64,000 nt of DNA from Roseimarinus sediminis (GCF_050433125.1 NZ_JBNPXV010000007.1:124001-188000), one strand, 5' to 3'; positions 16,358-24,379 are shown, counted from the stretch's first letter. Program-made: numbers and translations. The notes: generated by a model not told the origin, from the sequence alone.

Positions 16358-16438
16358 GCCCCAACGGGGCGCAATCACCAGCACAGGGCAAAGCCCTGTG
16401 AGACAGGAATGAATTAGTATATCAAGCCCTGAAAGGGC
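16358..16438. repeat. Three-hairpin triloop cluster, copy 2
   Basis: GCCCC-AAC-GGGGC (16358-16370), CACAGGGC-AAA-GCCCTGTG (16382-16400) and GCCCT-GAA-AGGGC (16426-16438). The layout is the same as at 6618-6696. It ends 18 bases before the ATG of the PHP gene. An inverted AT-rich repeat (TATTGAATGTTGG with CCAATATTCAATA) precedes it. Confidence 0.75.
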
Positions 16439-16456
16439 GAAAAAATGAATCTTTAG

Positions 16457-17677
16457 ATGAACGAAAATAACAATAACCTGGAAACCCAGAACCCTCCATT
16501 TTGGGGAGGGCTGGGAGGGGCTTTTGTCAACGCCCACATGCACACGCCCTACTCATTTTCGGCATTTGAAAGTATCCCGCAGGCGCTGGATATGGCCAAA
16601 GCCGAAGGGGTAAAAGTGCTTGGTATAAACGACTTTTATGCGACTGAAGGGTATGCCGAATGGGCTGAAGAATGCAAAAAACGCGATCTTTATCCATTGT
16701 TCAATATCGAGTTTATTAGTTTGAATAAAGAAGATCAGGCAAAAGGTATTCGGGTAAACGACCCCAACAACCCCGGACGTACCTACATCAGTGGTAAGGG
16801 CCTGGCTTTTCCGCAAATTTTAAAAGATCCATACCTGCAACAGCTCAACGATGTAAAGGCAGAATCAAATCATCATGTTGAAATGATGTGTGAAAAAATG
16901 AATGAATTGCTGAATTCGATTGATGCTCCTTTTTCAATTGATTTCAAAAAGGTTGAGAAAGAGCTTACCAAAGGAAGTATTCGCGAGCGTCACCTGGCAA
17001 CGGCCTTGCGCATGAAGGTGGATGAAGCATTTAATATCGATGAAGAAAAAAATGCTTTCTACGAAAAAGTATTTGGTGGCAAAGTTTTAAAAAGCAGTCT
17101 GAACGATTTGGCTGCCATCGAAAACGAAATACGTGGTAACCTGTTAAAAGCAGGGGGTGCAGCCTTTGTGCCTGAAAGTCCGGCCGCTTTTCTCGAAATG
17201 GAAGATGTGCGCCAGATTATCCTTCATGCCGGCGGAATACCAACCTATCCGTTTTTGGCCGACTTTGGCGACGGGCAGTTTACCGATTTTGAAGGTGATA
17301 AAGAAAAAGCCCTGAAAATATTGAAAGAGCGTGGCTTTGCTTCCATTGAACTTATTCCAACCCGTAATACAGCTCCGGTACTCGAAGCGTATTCGCAGTT
17401 TTTTTGGGACAATGGTTTTGTGGTTACTTTCGGGACCGAGCATAATTCGCCGGCTATGGAACCCATCGAGGTGCATGTTGAAAAGAATAAAAAATTATCG
17501 CCGGCCATGCTTGAACTGAACTATAAAGGGGCATGCGTTGTAGCTGCCCATCAGCACCTGGTAGCCCAAGGTAAAAAGGGATATGTTGATGAAAATGGTG
17601 TTGCCGACATTGCAAAGCGCGATGAATATGTAAAGTTGGGTGATGAGGTGATTCGGAAAACGATTGAAGGCAATTGA
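16457..17677 (+). CDS. PHP-domain protein with repeat-derived N-terminal leader
   Basis: 406-residue protein of the PHP (polymerase and histidinol phosphatase) metallohydrolase superfamily. The first metal motif is HMH at residues 27-29 (NAHMHTPYSF). Further metal-type residues may be in NIEF, HAGGIPTYP and GTEHNSP. Such proteins are usually phosphoesterases; the substrate here is unknown, and its place between E1 and the aldolase/SDR suggests a sugar phosphate. Residues 1-22 (MNENNNNLETQNPPFWGGLG) are encoded by the 16492-16520 palindrome region and lie outside the domain. No later ATG precedes the HMH motif, so the leader should be translated. The stop codon TGA lies inside the following 10-base repeat. 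Confidence 0.8.
   Translation: MNENNNNLETQNPPFWGGLGGAFVNAHMHTPYSFSAFESIPQALDMAKAEGVKVLGINDFYATEGYAEWAEECKKRDLYPLFNIEFISLNKEDQAKGIRVNDPNNPGRTYISGKGLAFPQILKDPYLQQLNDVKAESNHHVEMMCEKMNELLNSIDAPFSIDFKKVEKELTKGSIRERHLATALRMKVDEAFNIDEEKNAFYEKVFGGKVLKSSLNDLAAIENEIRGNLLKAGGAAFVPESPAAFLEMEDVRQIILHAGGIPTYPFLADFGDGQFTDFEGDKEKALKILKERGFASIELIPTRNTAPVLEAYSQFFWDNGFVVTFGTEHNSPAMEPIEVHVEKNKKLSPAMLELNYKGACVVAAHQHLVAQGKKGYVDENGVADIAKRDEYVKLGDEVIRKTIEGN
16492..16520. repeat. Translated G/C palindrome in the PHP gene
   Basis: CCCTCCATTTTGGGGAGGG followed by CTGGGAGGGG, read in frame as NPPFWGGLGG. It is the counterpart of 6813-6835 in the zinc dehydrogenase gene; both follow an asparagine-rich start and a TQ pair. 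Confidence 0.7.
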
Positions 17678-17850
17678 AGGCAATTGAAGGCAATTGAAAG
17701 CGATTGAAAACAATTGAAAACTATTGCTATAATAACGCGAATGACTTAACGACTTTTTAACTAATGCAGGGAGCTAAAGCGACCAGTCCCGATGAGGGTA
17801 ACGACATCGGGAACCAATGACTCAATGACTCAATGACTCAATGACCAATG
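17664..17850. repeat. Compound spacer repeat: (GAAGGCAATT)n, hairpin, (CAATGACT)n
   Basis: Starts inside the PHP gene with about six copies of the 10-base unit GGCAATTGAA, so that the PHP stop codon (TGA, 17675-17677) is part of the repeat. A hairpin CCCGATG...CATCGGG follows (17788-17811). Then comes CAATGACT in four to five copies (17816-17850), which supplies the ATG at 17848 in frame with the next gene. Confidence 0.8.
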
Positions 17851-17868
17851 ACTAATTACTTGTTTGAA

Positions 17869-19830
17869 ATGAAAGAAATACAATCATTAATAGAAATATC
17901 CCAATTCTACGGGAAAGACAAAGCGATGGTGATTGCCGGCGGTGGTAATACTTCGTTCAAAACCGACGATAAACTGTGGGTGAAAGCCAGTGGTTTTGCA
18001 TTATCGACCATTACAGAAGAAGGCTTTGCCGTGATGGATCGTGAAAAATTGGCAAAAATATCGGAGAATGAATATAGCAAAGATGCCTTTGAACGTGAAC
18101 GCCAGATTAAAGACGATTTAGCAGATGCGACCATCACTAAAGACAAACGTCCATCGGTTGAAACGTCTTTTCATAATGCAATTAACTACAAGTTTGTAAT
18201 TCATTTGCACCCAACACTGGTTAATGGAATTATGTGCAGCAACAAAGCTGAAGAATTGGTGCTTGAAATATTTGGAGCTGAAGCTGTTTATATTCCTTAT
18301 ATCGACCCCGGCTACATCCTCTTTAAAGCTGTTGAAGCTAAAATAAAAGATTTCAGGGCAGCGAAAGGATACGATCCAAAGGTAATTTTACTTCAGAACC
18401 ATGGTATTTTTGTAAGTGCCGATACCACCGATGAAGTGAAGGCCATTTACGATGACATAATGGCCAATATTGAAAAAGCCATTCAAACGCCGGTTGATGA
18501 AACCGCGCTTCCGGTTGCAGAGCATGTTACAGCGGTAGTACCTGCAATTCGTGCTATGGTCTCGACTGAAGGGTTAAAAATTATCAAGGTGACGAATTCG
18601 AAATTGGTTGAAAAATTCAATGCCAGCGCCCAGGCATTTCAAAAAGTTGAATTGCCGTTTAACCCTGACAGCATTGTTTACTGCAAGTCGAAATATATTT
18701 ATATCGATGAGGTTGGTTCGCCTGAATTGACCATTGCAGCTTTTAAAAAGCAATACGAAAGTTTTGTGTCTGCCAACGGTTATGCTCCCAAAGTGGTATT
18801 TATCAAGGGTATTGGCATGTTGTCGGTTGGTGACAATGCCGCACAGTCAACCATTATTAAAGAAGTTTTTGAAGATGCCATGAAAATTTCCTGGCTGAGC
18901 GAATCGTTTGGCGGTCAGCATTTCATGACTCCAGAACAGATCAATTTCATTGATACCTGGGAGGTAGAAAATTACCGACGTAAGGTATCGGCAGGTGCTT
19001 CGGCCGGACGTGTAGAGAACAAGGTTGCGATTGTTACCGGCGCTGCACAGGGGTTTGGCGAAGGCATTGCCCGTATTATGAAAGAAAATGGCGCCAACAT
19101 TGTTGTGGCCGACCTGAATGATGAAGTGGGAGCAAAAACGGCAGCTTCGTTTAACGGGATTAAAAATAGCAGTCGTTCAATTTTTGTAAAAACCAATGTG
19201 GCCGAAATGCCATCGTTGAATAAGCTGGTTTATGAAACCGTTTGCGAATTTGGCGGTATTGACGTGTATGTGAGCAATGCCGGAATCCTGCGTGCAGGCG
19301 GTCTGGACGAAATGACGCCCGAGAATTTTGATTTGGTAACCAAAATTAACTATAACGCTTATTTTTATGGCGTTAAAGCGGTAACTCCGGTAATGAAATT
19401 ACAAACATCGCACAACGATAAAATGTATGCCGATGTGGTACAGATTAACTCAAAATCGGGGCTTGCCGGCAGCAGGAAAAACTTTGCTTATGCCGGTGGT
19501 AAGTTTGGCGGAATTGGCTTAACACAGTCGTTTGCGCTTGAACTGGCGCCCGACCGCATTAAGGTGAACTCCATTTGTCCGGGTAATTTTTACGAAGGCC
19601 CGCTGTGGAGCGATCCCGAAAATGGTTTGTTTGTTCAATACCTCAATGCCGGAAAAGTGCCTGGTGCGAAAACAGTCGACGATGTGAAAGCGTTCTATTT
19701 AGCACAGGTTCCGCTTGGCAAAGGTTGTACACCGGCCGATGTGACCAGGGCGGTTTTCTATGTGATCGAGCAGGAAAACGAAACCGGACAGGCAGTGCCG
19801 GTTAGTGGCGGTCAGATTATGCTGAACTAG
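17869..19830 (+). CDS. Bifunctional class II aldolase/short-chain dehydrogenase (RhaD-RhaE-like)
   Basis: Fusion that would cleave a ketose 1-phosphate to dihydroxyacetone phosphate and an aldehyde, and oxidise or reduce the aldehyde. The aldolase part (about residues 1-370) shows GGGNTSFK, the metal-binding HLHP (NYKFVIHLHPTLVNG) and QNHGIFVSA. The SDR part (about 385-653) shows TGAAQGFGEG for NAD, VSNAG, NSKSG and the catalytic Y...K in FAYAGGKFG. The ATG at 17869 gives 653 residues (MKEIQSLI); an ATG at 17848 inside the spacer repeat would add seven. Proteins of this layout act on L-rhamnulose 1-phosphate with lactaldehyde oxidation. Fuculose or another sugar is possible here since fucose genes are near. 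Confidence 0.88.
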   Translation: MKEIQSLIEISQFYGKDKAMVIAGGGNTSFKTDDKLWVKASGFALSTITEEGFAVMDREKLAKISENEYSKDAFERERQIKDDLADATITKDKRPSVETSFHNAINYKFVIHLHPTLVNGIMCSNKAEELVLEIFGAEAVYIPYIDPGYILFKAVEAKIKDFRAAKGYDPKVILLQNHGIFVSADTTDEVKAIYDDIMANIEKAIQTPVDETALPVAEHVTAVVPAIRAMVSTEGLKIIKVTNSKLVEKFNASAQAFQKVELPFNPDSIVYCKSKYIYIDEVGSPELTIAAFKKQYESFVSANGYAPKVVFIKGIGMLSVGDNAAQSTIIKEVFEDAMKISWLSESFGGQHFMTPEQINFIDTWEVENYRRKVSAGASAGRVENKVAIVTGAAQGFGEGIARIMKENGANIVVADLNDEVGAKTAASFNGIKNSSRSIFVKTNVAEMPSLNKLVYETVCEFGGIDVYVSNAGILRAGGLDEMTPENFDLVTKINYNAYFYGVKAVTPVMKLQTSHNDKMYADVVQINSKSGLAGSRKNFAYAGGKFGGIGLTQSFALELAPDRIKVNSICPGNFYEGPLWSDPENGLFVQYLNAGKVPGAKTVDDVKAFYLAQVPLGKGCTPADVTRAVFYVIEQENETGQAVPVSGGQIMLN

Positions 19831-19980
19831 ATGCTGGTTGCTGGTTGCTGGTTGCTGGTTGCTGGTTGCTGGTTGCTGCACTAACATTCATAAAGTATTG
19901 GAAATTGGATATTGCTTATTCATTATTGGATTTTTAAATTTTGAATGTAGAATATCCAATATCCAATATTGGTTGGTCAA
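19831..19980. repeat. (TGCTGGT)n array and AATATCCAATATTGG inverted repeats
   Basis: Begins at the aldolase/SDR stop codon with about 6.5 copies of a 7-base unit (19832-19878), then GGATATTG...CAATATCCAATATTGG words that pair with one another. The 182-base spacer to the PL9-like gene has no further content. Confidence 0.8.
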
Positions 19981-20012
19981 AGGGCAGTCGGAAAATAAGA
20001 AAAAATTGACAC

Positions 20013-21641
20013 ATGAGATTATTGTTTAAATACCTGTTGTTGGTACTTCTGTTTTTGCAGGCCATGCATGGTTTCGGGCGAACGGTTTATGTTGCTCCCG
20101 ACGGCAGCGACAGTGCTACCGGTACGCTGAAATATCCTTTTGAAAGCATCAGCAGGGCACAGCAAAGTGTTGGTGCCGGCGATACGGTGTACATCAGAGG
20201 AGGAAGCTACAGCATGCGTGAGGGCCAGATTGCAGCTTATAAAGATATCTGGGCCTACGTAACAGTGCTTGATAAAAGCGGAACCACAGGCAAGCGGATC
20301 TGTTATTTTGCCTATCCGGGAGAACAGCCTGTTTTTGATTTTTCCAATATAAAGCCGGCCGGTAAACGGGTAATTGCCTTTTATCTTACCGCTTCGAACA
20401 TCCACATCAGAGGAATTGAAATTGTTGGTGTGCAGGTGACTATTAAAACCCATACCCAGTCGGAATGCTTCGAAGTAAAAGGAAGCTACAACATCATCGA
20501 AAATGTATCGATGCACGATGGGATGGCCATCGGCGTTTACCTGCTCGAGGGGTCATACAATTTAGTCCTGAATTGTGATGCTTACCGAAATTATGATCCG
20601 GTGTCGGAAGATGGCCGGGGCGGGAATGTCGACGGCTTTGGGGCACATTTGAGCGAGGGTAGCCGGGGCAATATTTTCAAGGGATGCCGTGCCTGGTTCA
20701 ACAGCGATGACGGCTTCGATCTGATCAACTCGCATGAGCCGGTGCTGATCGACAGTTGTCAGGCTTTTTACAATGGTTACTCGCCTGGTTTTATTAGTCG
20801 TGGCGACGGAAACGGCTTTAAGTGTGGCGGTTATGGCAGTACTTCGCCCGATCGGTTGCCCGACGTGGTGCCCGTAAATACCATCCGGTTTTGCCTGGCT
20901 GTGGGAAATAAGCAAAGCGGATTTTATGCCAACCATCATCCGGGAGGAAACAAGTGGTACAACAACACTGCCTATCGCAACAAACGCAATTACAACATGC
21001 TGAACCGCGAAGGTACCAGCCAGGAAACTTATCTGGTGGATGTACCGGGCTGGGGGCACCACATGGTGAATAACCTGGGTTTTGGTGCGACTTATGCCGA
21101 GCTAAGCAACATTGATAAGTTGGCCTGTGAGCTGGAAAACAATTATTTTGATTTGAAGCTGAAGGCTGATCAGAATGATTTTATAAGCCTCGATGAAGCC
21201 TTGTTAACTGCTTCGCGGGCAGAAAATGGGACCTTGCCCGAAACCGGCTTTTTGCAGCTTGTTGAGGGCAGCGATCTGATTGATCAGGGAATCGACATTG
21301 GATTTTCGTTCAATGGTACGGCTCCTGATCTGGGATGTTATGAATCATCGGTTGAAACGGGCATTGGGGAATTTATGAAGCGGAAACCTGTTTTTAATAT
21401 CTTTCCGAATCCGTTAACCGACCGGGCTGAAGTGGTTTTTGAACTGGAACATTCGCAGCATGTAAGTATTGGACTGTATGCACTAAGCGGAAAAAGAATA
21501 AAGCAGCTGACCGATGCAAACTATAAGGTCGGTCGTCATGTTGTTTCTTTAAACGGGTTACAACTTCCAGGTGGCAGTTATTGTTTGCTTACCCACCTGG
21601 ATCATGAGCCGTTTGCTCAAAAAATAATGATAGTAAAATGA
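20013..21641 (+). CDS. Secreted right-handed beta-helix protein, PL9 pectate lyase-like, T9SS cargo
   Basis: 542 residues. A signal peptide (about 1-23) is followed by a parallel beta-helix. It opens with VYVAPDGSDSATGTLKYPF (a DUF1565-type start) and contains NVDGFGAHL, SDDGFDLINS and GDGNGFKCGG, repeats matching polysaccharide lyase family 9 pectate lyases. In these, calcium is bound by aspartates and a lysine acts as base; FKCGG offers a candidate lysine. The last about 80 residues (FNIFPNPLTDRAEV ... GGSYCL) are a type A T9SS sorting domain, so the enzyme is exported and probably surface-bound or released. The 3' end overlaps the HAD gene by 4 bases. The secreted enzyme sits inside an otherwise cytoplasmic catabolic operon. 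Confidence 0.83.
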   Translation: MRLLFKYLLLVLLFLQAMHGFGRTVYVAPDGSDSATGTLKYPFESISRAQQSVGAGDTVYIRGGSYSMREGQIAAYKDIWAYVTVLDKSGTTGKRICYFAYPGEQPVFDFSNIKPAGKRVIAFYLTASNIHIRGIEIVGVQVTIKTHTQSECFEVKGSYNIIENVSMHDGMAIGVYLLEGSYNLVLNCDAYRNYDPVSEDGRGGNVDGFGAHLSEGSRGNIFKGCRAWFNSDDGFDLINSHEPVLIDSCQAFYNGYSPGFISRGDGNGFKCGGYGSTSPDRLPDVVPVNTIRFCLAVGNKQSGFYANHHPGGNKWYNNTAYRNKRNYNMLNREGTSQETYLVDVPGWGHHMVNNLGFGATYAELSNIDKLACELENNYFDLKLKADQNDFISLDEALLTASRAENGTLPETGFLQLVEGSDLIDQGIDIGFSFNGTAPDLGCYESSVETGIGEFMKRKPVFNIFPNPLTDRAEVVFELEHSQHVSIGLYALSGKRIKQLTDANYKVGRHVVSLNGLQLPGGSYCLLTHLDHEPFAQKIMIVK

Positions 21642-22312
21642 CGAAAGCATTAAAAGGAATCATATTTGACCTCGATGGCACCCTGCTTGACTCAGTTGCA
21701 GATATTGCAAATGCCAATAATAAGGTTCTTGATAAACACGGATTGCCAAGGCATTCGGTAAATGATTATGTTGGCTTTATCGGTAACGGAGCCCGCCGAC
21801 TGGTGCAACTGGCACTTCCCCCTGAATTGGCTGAAAAGGAAGAAGTAGTGGATGCCTTTCTTGAAGAGTACAAAGTGAGCTACAAAGAAAATATTGTAGA
21901 TGAAAGCAAGCTTTTTGAAGGGATTTCGGAACTGTTGGATTGGCTACATGAAGAAAAAATTCCAATGGCCATTAACACCAATAAACCGCATGACCAAACC
22001 ATGCTGATTGCTTCAAAGTTGTTGAAAGCTTTTCATTTTGACATCATTTTGGGGCAAATGGATGAATATCCTAAAAAGCCCGCTCCGGCTGGAGCCTTGC
22101 ACATTGCCTCAAAACTGGAACTCGATCCGGCAGAGGTTTTGTTTGTTGGTGATTCGGCTGTTGATGTGAAAACGGCACAAAATGCAGGAATGCAGCTGCT
22201 GGGAGTGAGCTGGGGTTATGCTAAGGAAAATGAATTAGAACAGGCCGGATGTGAAATCATTGTAGATTCGGCCGCAGAATTGAGAGACTTTATAGCAACA
22301 AGAAATAGCTGA
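21638..22312 (+). CDS. HAD-family phosphatase, phosphoglycolate phosphatase-like
   Basis: 224-residue haloacid-dehalogenase hydrolase. Motif I is DLDGTLLDS (residues 11-19), motif II is AINTNK (about 110-115), motif III lysine lies in YPKKPAP, and motif IV is FVGDSAVDV (about 168-176). The cap domain is of the alpha-helical type found in phosphoglycolate and beta-phosphoglucomutase-like enzymes. It is translationally coupled to the PL9-like gene (ATGA overlap). A role in removing phosphate from a side product (2-phosphoglycolate or a sugar phosphate) is plausible; the true substrate is not visible. Confidence 0.87.
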   Translation: MTKALKGIIFDLDGTLLDSVADIANANNKVLDKHGLPRHSVNDYVGFIGNGARRLVQLALPPELAEKEEVVDAFLEEYKVSYKENIVDESKLFEGISELLDWLHEEKIPMAINTNKPHDQTMLIASKLLKAFHFDIILGQMDEYPKKPAPAGALHIASKLELDPAEVLFVGDSAVDVKTAQNAGMQLLGVSWGYAKENELEQAGCEIIVDSAAELRDFIATRNS

Positions 22313-22485
22313 TACGGCAGCATTGGTGCGCCGGGCCGGACGGAGGCGAAAAGCTCCCGCTATGGGCGGCACATTGCGAACGGCAGCGAGGAGGCGACCA
22401 AAGGGAGCCACCGCAGCGCCTGTGAGCAAATGACGCCCATAGCGGGACTTGCAGCCGCAGGCCGATCAGCCCGCCAAATAATCAA
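22313..22485. repeat. GC-rich structured element with 13-base inverted repeat
   Basis: The spacer after the HAD stop codon is strikingly rich in G and C, unlike all other spacers here. It carries a perfect inverted repeat, CCCGCTATGGGCG (22356-22368) with CGCCCATAGCGGG (22434-22446), around a 65-base loop that is itself GC-rich. No convincing reading frame is present. It could be a dispersed palindromic repeat or a structured RNA between the two genes. Confidence 0.6.
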
Positions 22486-22526
22486 TATAAACGAAGGGCA
22501 GTAATGCCTATTTAACAGGATATAGA

Positions 22527-23801
22527 ATGAAAACGAAAGCAGTTAGATTGTACGGTAAAAACGATCTGCGTATGGAAGTGTTTGAACTTCCGGCAATTAA
22601 AGATGATGAAATATTGGCCAAAGTGGTGAGCGACAGCATTTGTATGTCGAGCTACAAGGCGGCAACACAAGGAAGCGATCATAAGCGTGTGCCCGATAAT
22701 GTGGCAGAACAGCCGATTATTATTGGTCATGAATTTGCGGGCGAGATTGTTGAAGTGGGTGCAAAATGGAAGGACAAGTTTAAACCCGGACAAAAATATT
22801 CGATTCAGCCGGCCATTTATTACGAAGACGGACCGGTGGGGGTGTTGAGTGCTCCGGGCTACTCTTACCAATATGTAGGGGGCGATGCAACGTATGTGAT
22901 TATTCCCAAAGATGTGCTCGAACAGGATTGTTTGCTGATTTATGATGGTCCGGGTTACTATCCCGCATCGCTGGCCGAGCCGCTTAGCTGCGTAATTGGA
23001 GCCATGCATGCCAATTACCATACAACGCCCGGATCGTACCTGCACAATATGGAAATTGTGGATGGTGGAAAAATGGCGATTTTGGCAGGCGTGGGTCCCA
23101 TGGGGCTGGCAGCCATTAACTATGTGATTAACCGTGCCGACCGAAAGCCAGGGATTTGCGTGGTGACCGACATTGACCAGGCGCGTTTGGACAGGGCGGC
23201 AGAGATTTATACCGTAGAATCGGCCAAAGAAAAAGGCATTGAGCTGGTTTATCTGAATACGGGCAATGTTGAAAATCCGGTAGATGCCCTGCAAGCGCTT
23301 GTTAATGGCGAGGGGTATGACGATGTGTTTGTGTTTGCACCTGTGAAGCCGGTGATTGAACAGGCGGATGCAGTGCTGGCATTTGATGGCTGTCTGAATT
23401 TCTTTGCAGGACCGTCGAATACCAATTTAAAAGCCGAATTGAACTTTTATAATGTGCATTATGCCTATACGCACATTGTTGGCACCTCGGGCGGAAATAT
23501 GGACGACATGGTTGAGGCGCTCGATATTATGAGCAAAGGCCTTGATCCTGCCGGACTGGTAACCCACATTGGTGGTTTGAATGCTGTGGCTGAAACAACA
23601 CTCAATCTGCCTAATATTCCCGGTGGTAAAAAGTTGATTTATACGCATCTTGAAATGCCCCTGACTCCCTTGACCGATTTTGCCGAGAAAGGCAAGACCA
23701 ATCCGGTTTACGCCAAACTGGCCGGGATGGTAGCAGCAAACAAAGGGCTTTGGAGTGTAGAAGCCGAAGAATATCTGCTTGCAAACGGCGATCAGCTGTA
23801 A
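22527..23801 (+). CDS. Zinc-family dehydrogenase, L-sorbose 1-phosphate reductase-like
   Basis: 424-residue member of the medium-chain dehydrogenase superfamily, longer than the usual 340-370. The N-terminus (RLYGKNDLRMEVFELP, then SDSICMSSYKAA) matches the SorE-like branch, in which the common CGSD zinc motif is changed: here CMSS. GHEF is kept (IIIGHEFAGEIV). The four-cysteine structural zinc lobe is absent. The nucleotide-binding motif is AGVGPMGLAAINY at about residue 193. SorE enzymes reduce L-sorbose 1-phosphate to glucitol 6-phosphate; here it may act on another ketose phosphate. It is the last gene of the operon and is followed by a strong terminator. Confidence 0.8.
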   Translation: MKTKAVRLYGKNDLRMEVFELPAIKDDEILAKVVSDSICMSSYKAATQGSDHKRVPDNVAEQPIIIGHEFAGEIVEVGAKWKDKFKPGQKYSIQPAIYYEDGPVGVLSAPGYSYQYVGGDATYVIIPKDVLEQDCLLIYDGPGYYPASLAEPLSCVIGAMHANYHTTPGSYLHNMEIVDGGKMAILAGVGPMGLAAINYVINRADRKPGICVVTDIDQARLDRAAEIYTVESAKEKGIELVYLNTGNVENPVDALQALVNGEGYDDVFVFAPVKPVIEQADAVLAFDGCLNFFAGPSNTNLKAELNFYNVHYAYTHIVGTSGGNMDDMVEALDIMSKGLDPAGLVTHIGGLNAVAETTLNLPNIPGGKKLIYTHLEMPLTPLTDFAEKGKTNPVYAKLAGMVAANKGLWSVEAEEYLLANGDQL

Positions 23802-23817
23802 GTGACAAGCTGTATGG

Positions 23818-23857
23818 ACAGTCCCGATCCCTTATTGTGATCGGGACTGTTTTTTTT
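23818..23857 (+). terminator. Rho-independent terminator closing the catabolic operon
   Basis: A perfect 12-base stem, ACAGTCCCGATC (23818-23829) with GATCGGGACTGT (23839-23850), 9-base loop and a run of eight T. It lies 16 bases after the SorE-like gene. Confidence 0.92.
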
Positions 23858-23870
23858 AGTAGGAATTAAA

Positions 23871-24011
23871 ATGGGAAAAATCGGTTTACTCAATAAAACT
23901 TACCATTCACTCAAAATTTTGTACCATTCACACAAAAAAAATGGAATTGAAGTACAGCATCTTTATCTTGCTGAAGAAATAGGCGAGAAACCCGATTCAG
24001 TAAGTATTTAG
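23871..24011 (+). CDS. Possible 46-residue ORF, unknown
   Basis: ATG to TAG, 46 codons, starting MGKIGLLNKTYHSLKIL and ending EIGEKPDSVSI, directly after the operon terminator. The DNA contains a near-direct repeat of the word TACCATTCACnCAAAA. No family is recognised and no ribosome binding site is clear. It may be a fragment of a lost gene or chance. Confidence 0.2.
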   Translation: MGKIGLLNKTYHSLKILYHSHKKNGIEVQHLYLAEEIGEKPDSVSI

Positions 24012-24073
24012 GGGGAGAAGTTCAATCGGGAGAGGAGAAGGTAATTTGATTTTTAAATTAAACCTGATCACAA

Positions 24074-24379
24074 ATGATGTTAGTTCGAAATCTCCGTTGT
24101 GTTGATGACCAGGCCAGTGAATATGGAAGCTGGCTTGCATATTGGAAATTAAGATCCGGAACAGGATCACCTTTTTGTTCGAGAGCCAATTGTAAATGCA
24201 TGGCCAGTAATGTAGTGCATGTGCAGAAAGTGGAAGCGGGATGCAGTGAATGGTACCTGGTTCCGGTTTGTGAGCATCATTTTAAACCATCGGCCATGGC
24301 TTTGCTTGATTTGGAGCGCAACGAACTCATTCCGGTTAAAACGGAAACAAAAACATCTTCGGTTGAATTGAGTTATTAG
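24074..24379 (+). CDS. Small conserved-type cysteine/histidine protein, unknown function
   Basis: 101 residues, cytoplasmic, not assigned to a named family. It has a cluster of possible metal ligands: FCSRANCKCMASNVVHVQKV in the middle and WYLVPVCEHHF further on. This gives a C..C.C..H and C.HH pattern that resembles short zinc-binding or HNH-like folds found in Bacteroidota small proteins. The tail is polar. It stands alone between the operon terminator and the convergent AraC-family gene. The ATG at 24074 is followed by a second ATG and either could be the start. Confidence 0.6.
   Translation: MMLVRNLRCVDDQASEYGSWLAYWKLRSGTGSPFCSRANCKCMASNVVHVQKVEAGCSEWYLVPVCEHHFKPSAMALLDLERNELIPVKTETKTSSVELSY

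Noticed and set aside
19831..19887. Small ORFs in the TGCTGGT array
   Set aside because: They consist of repeat-encoded LVAGCWL-type residues only.
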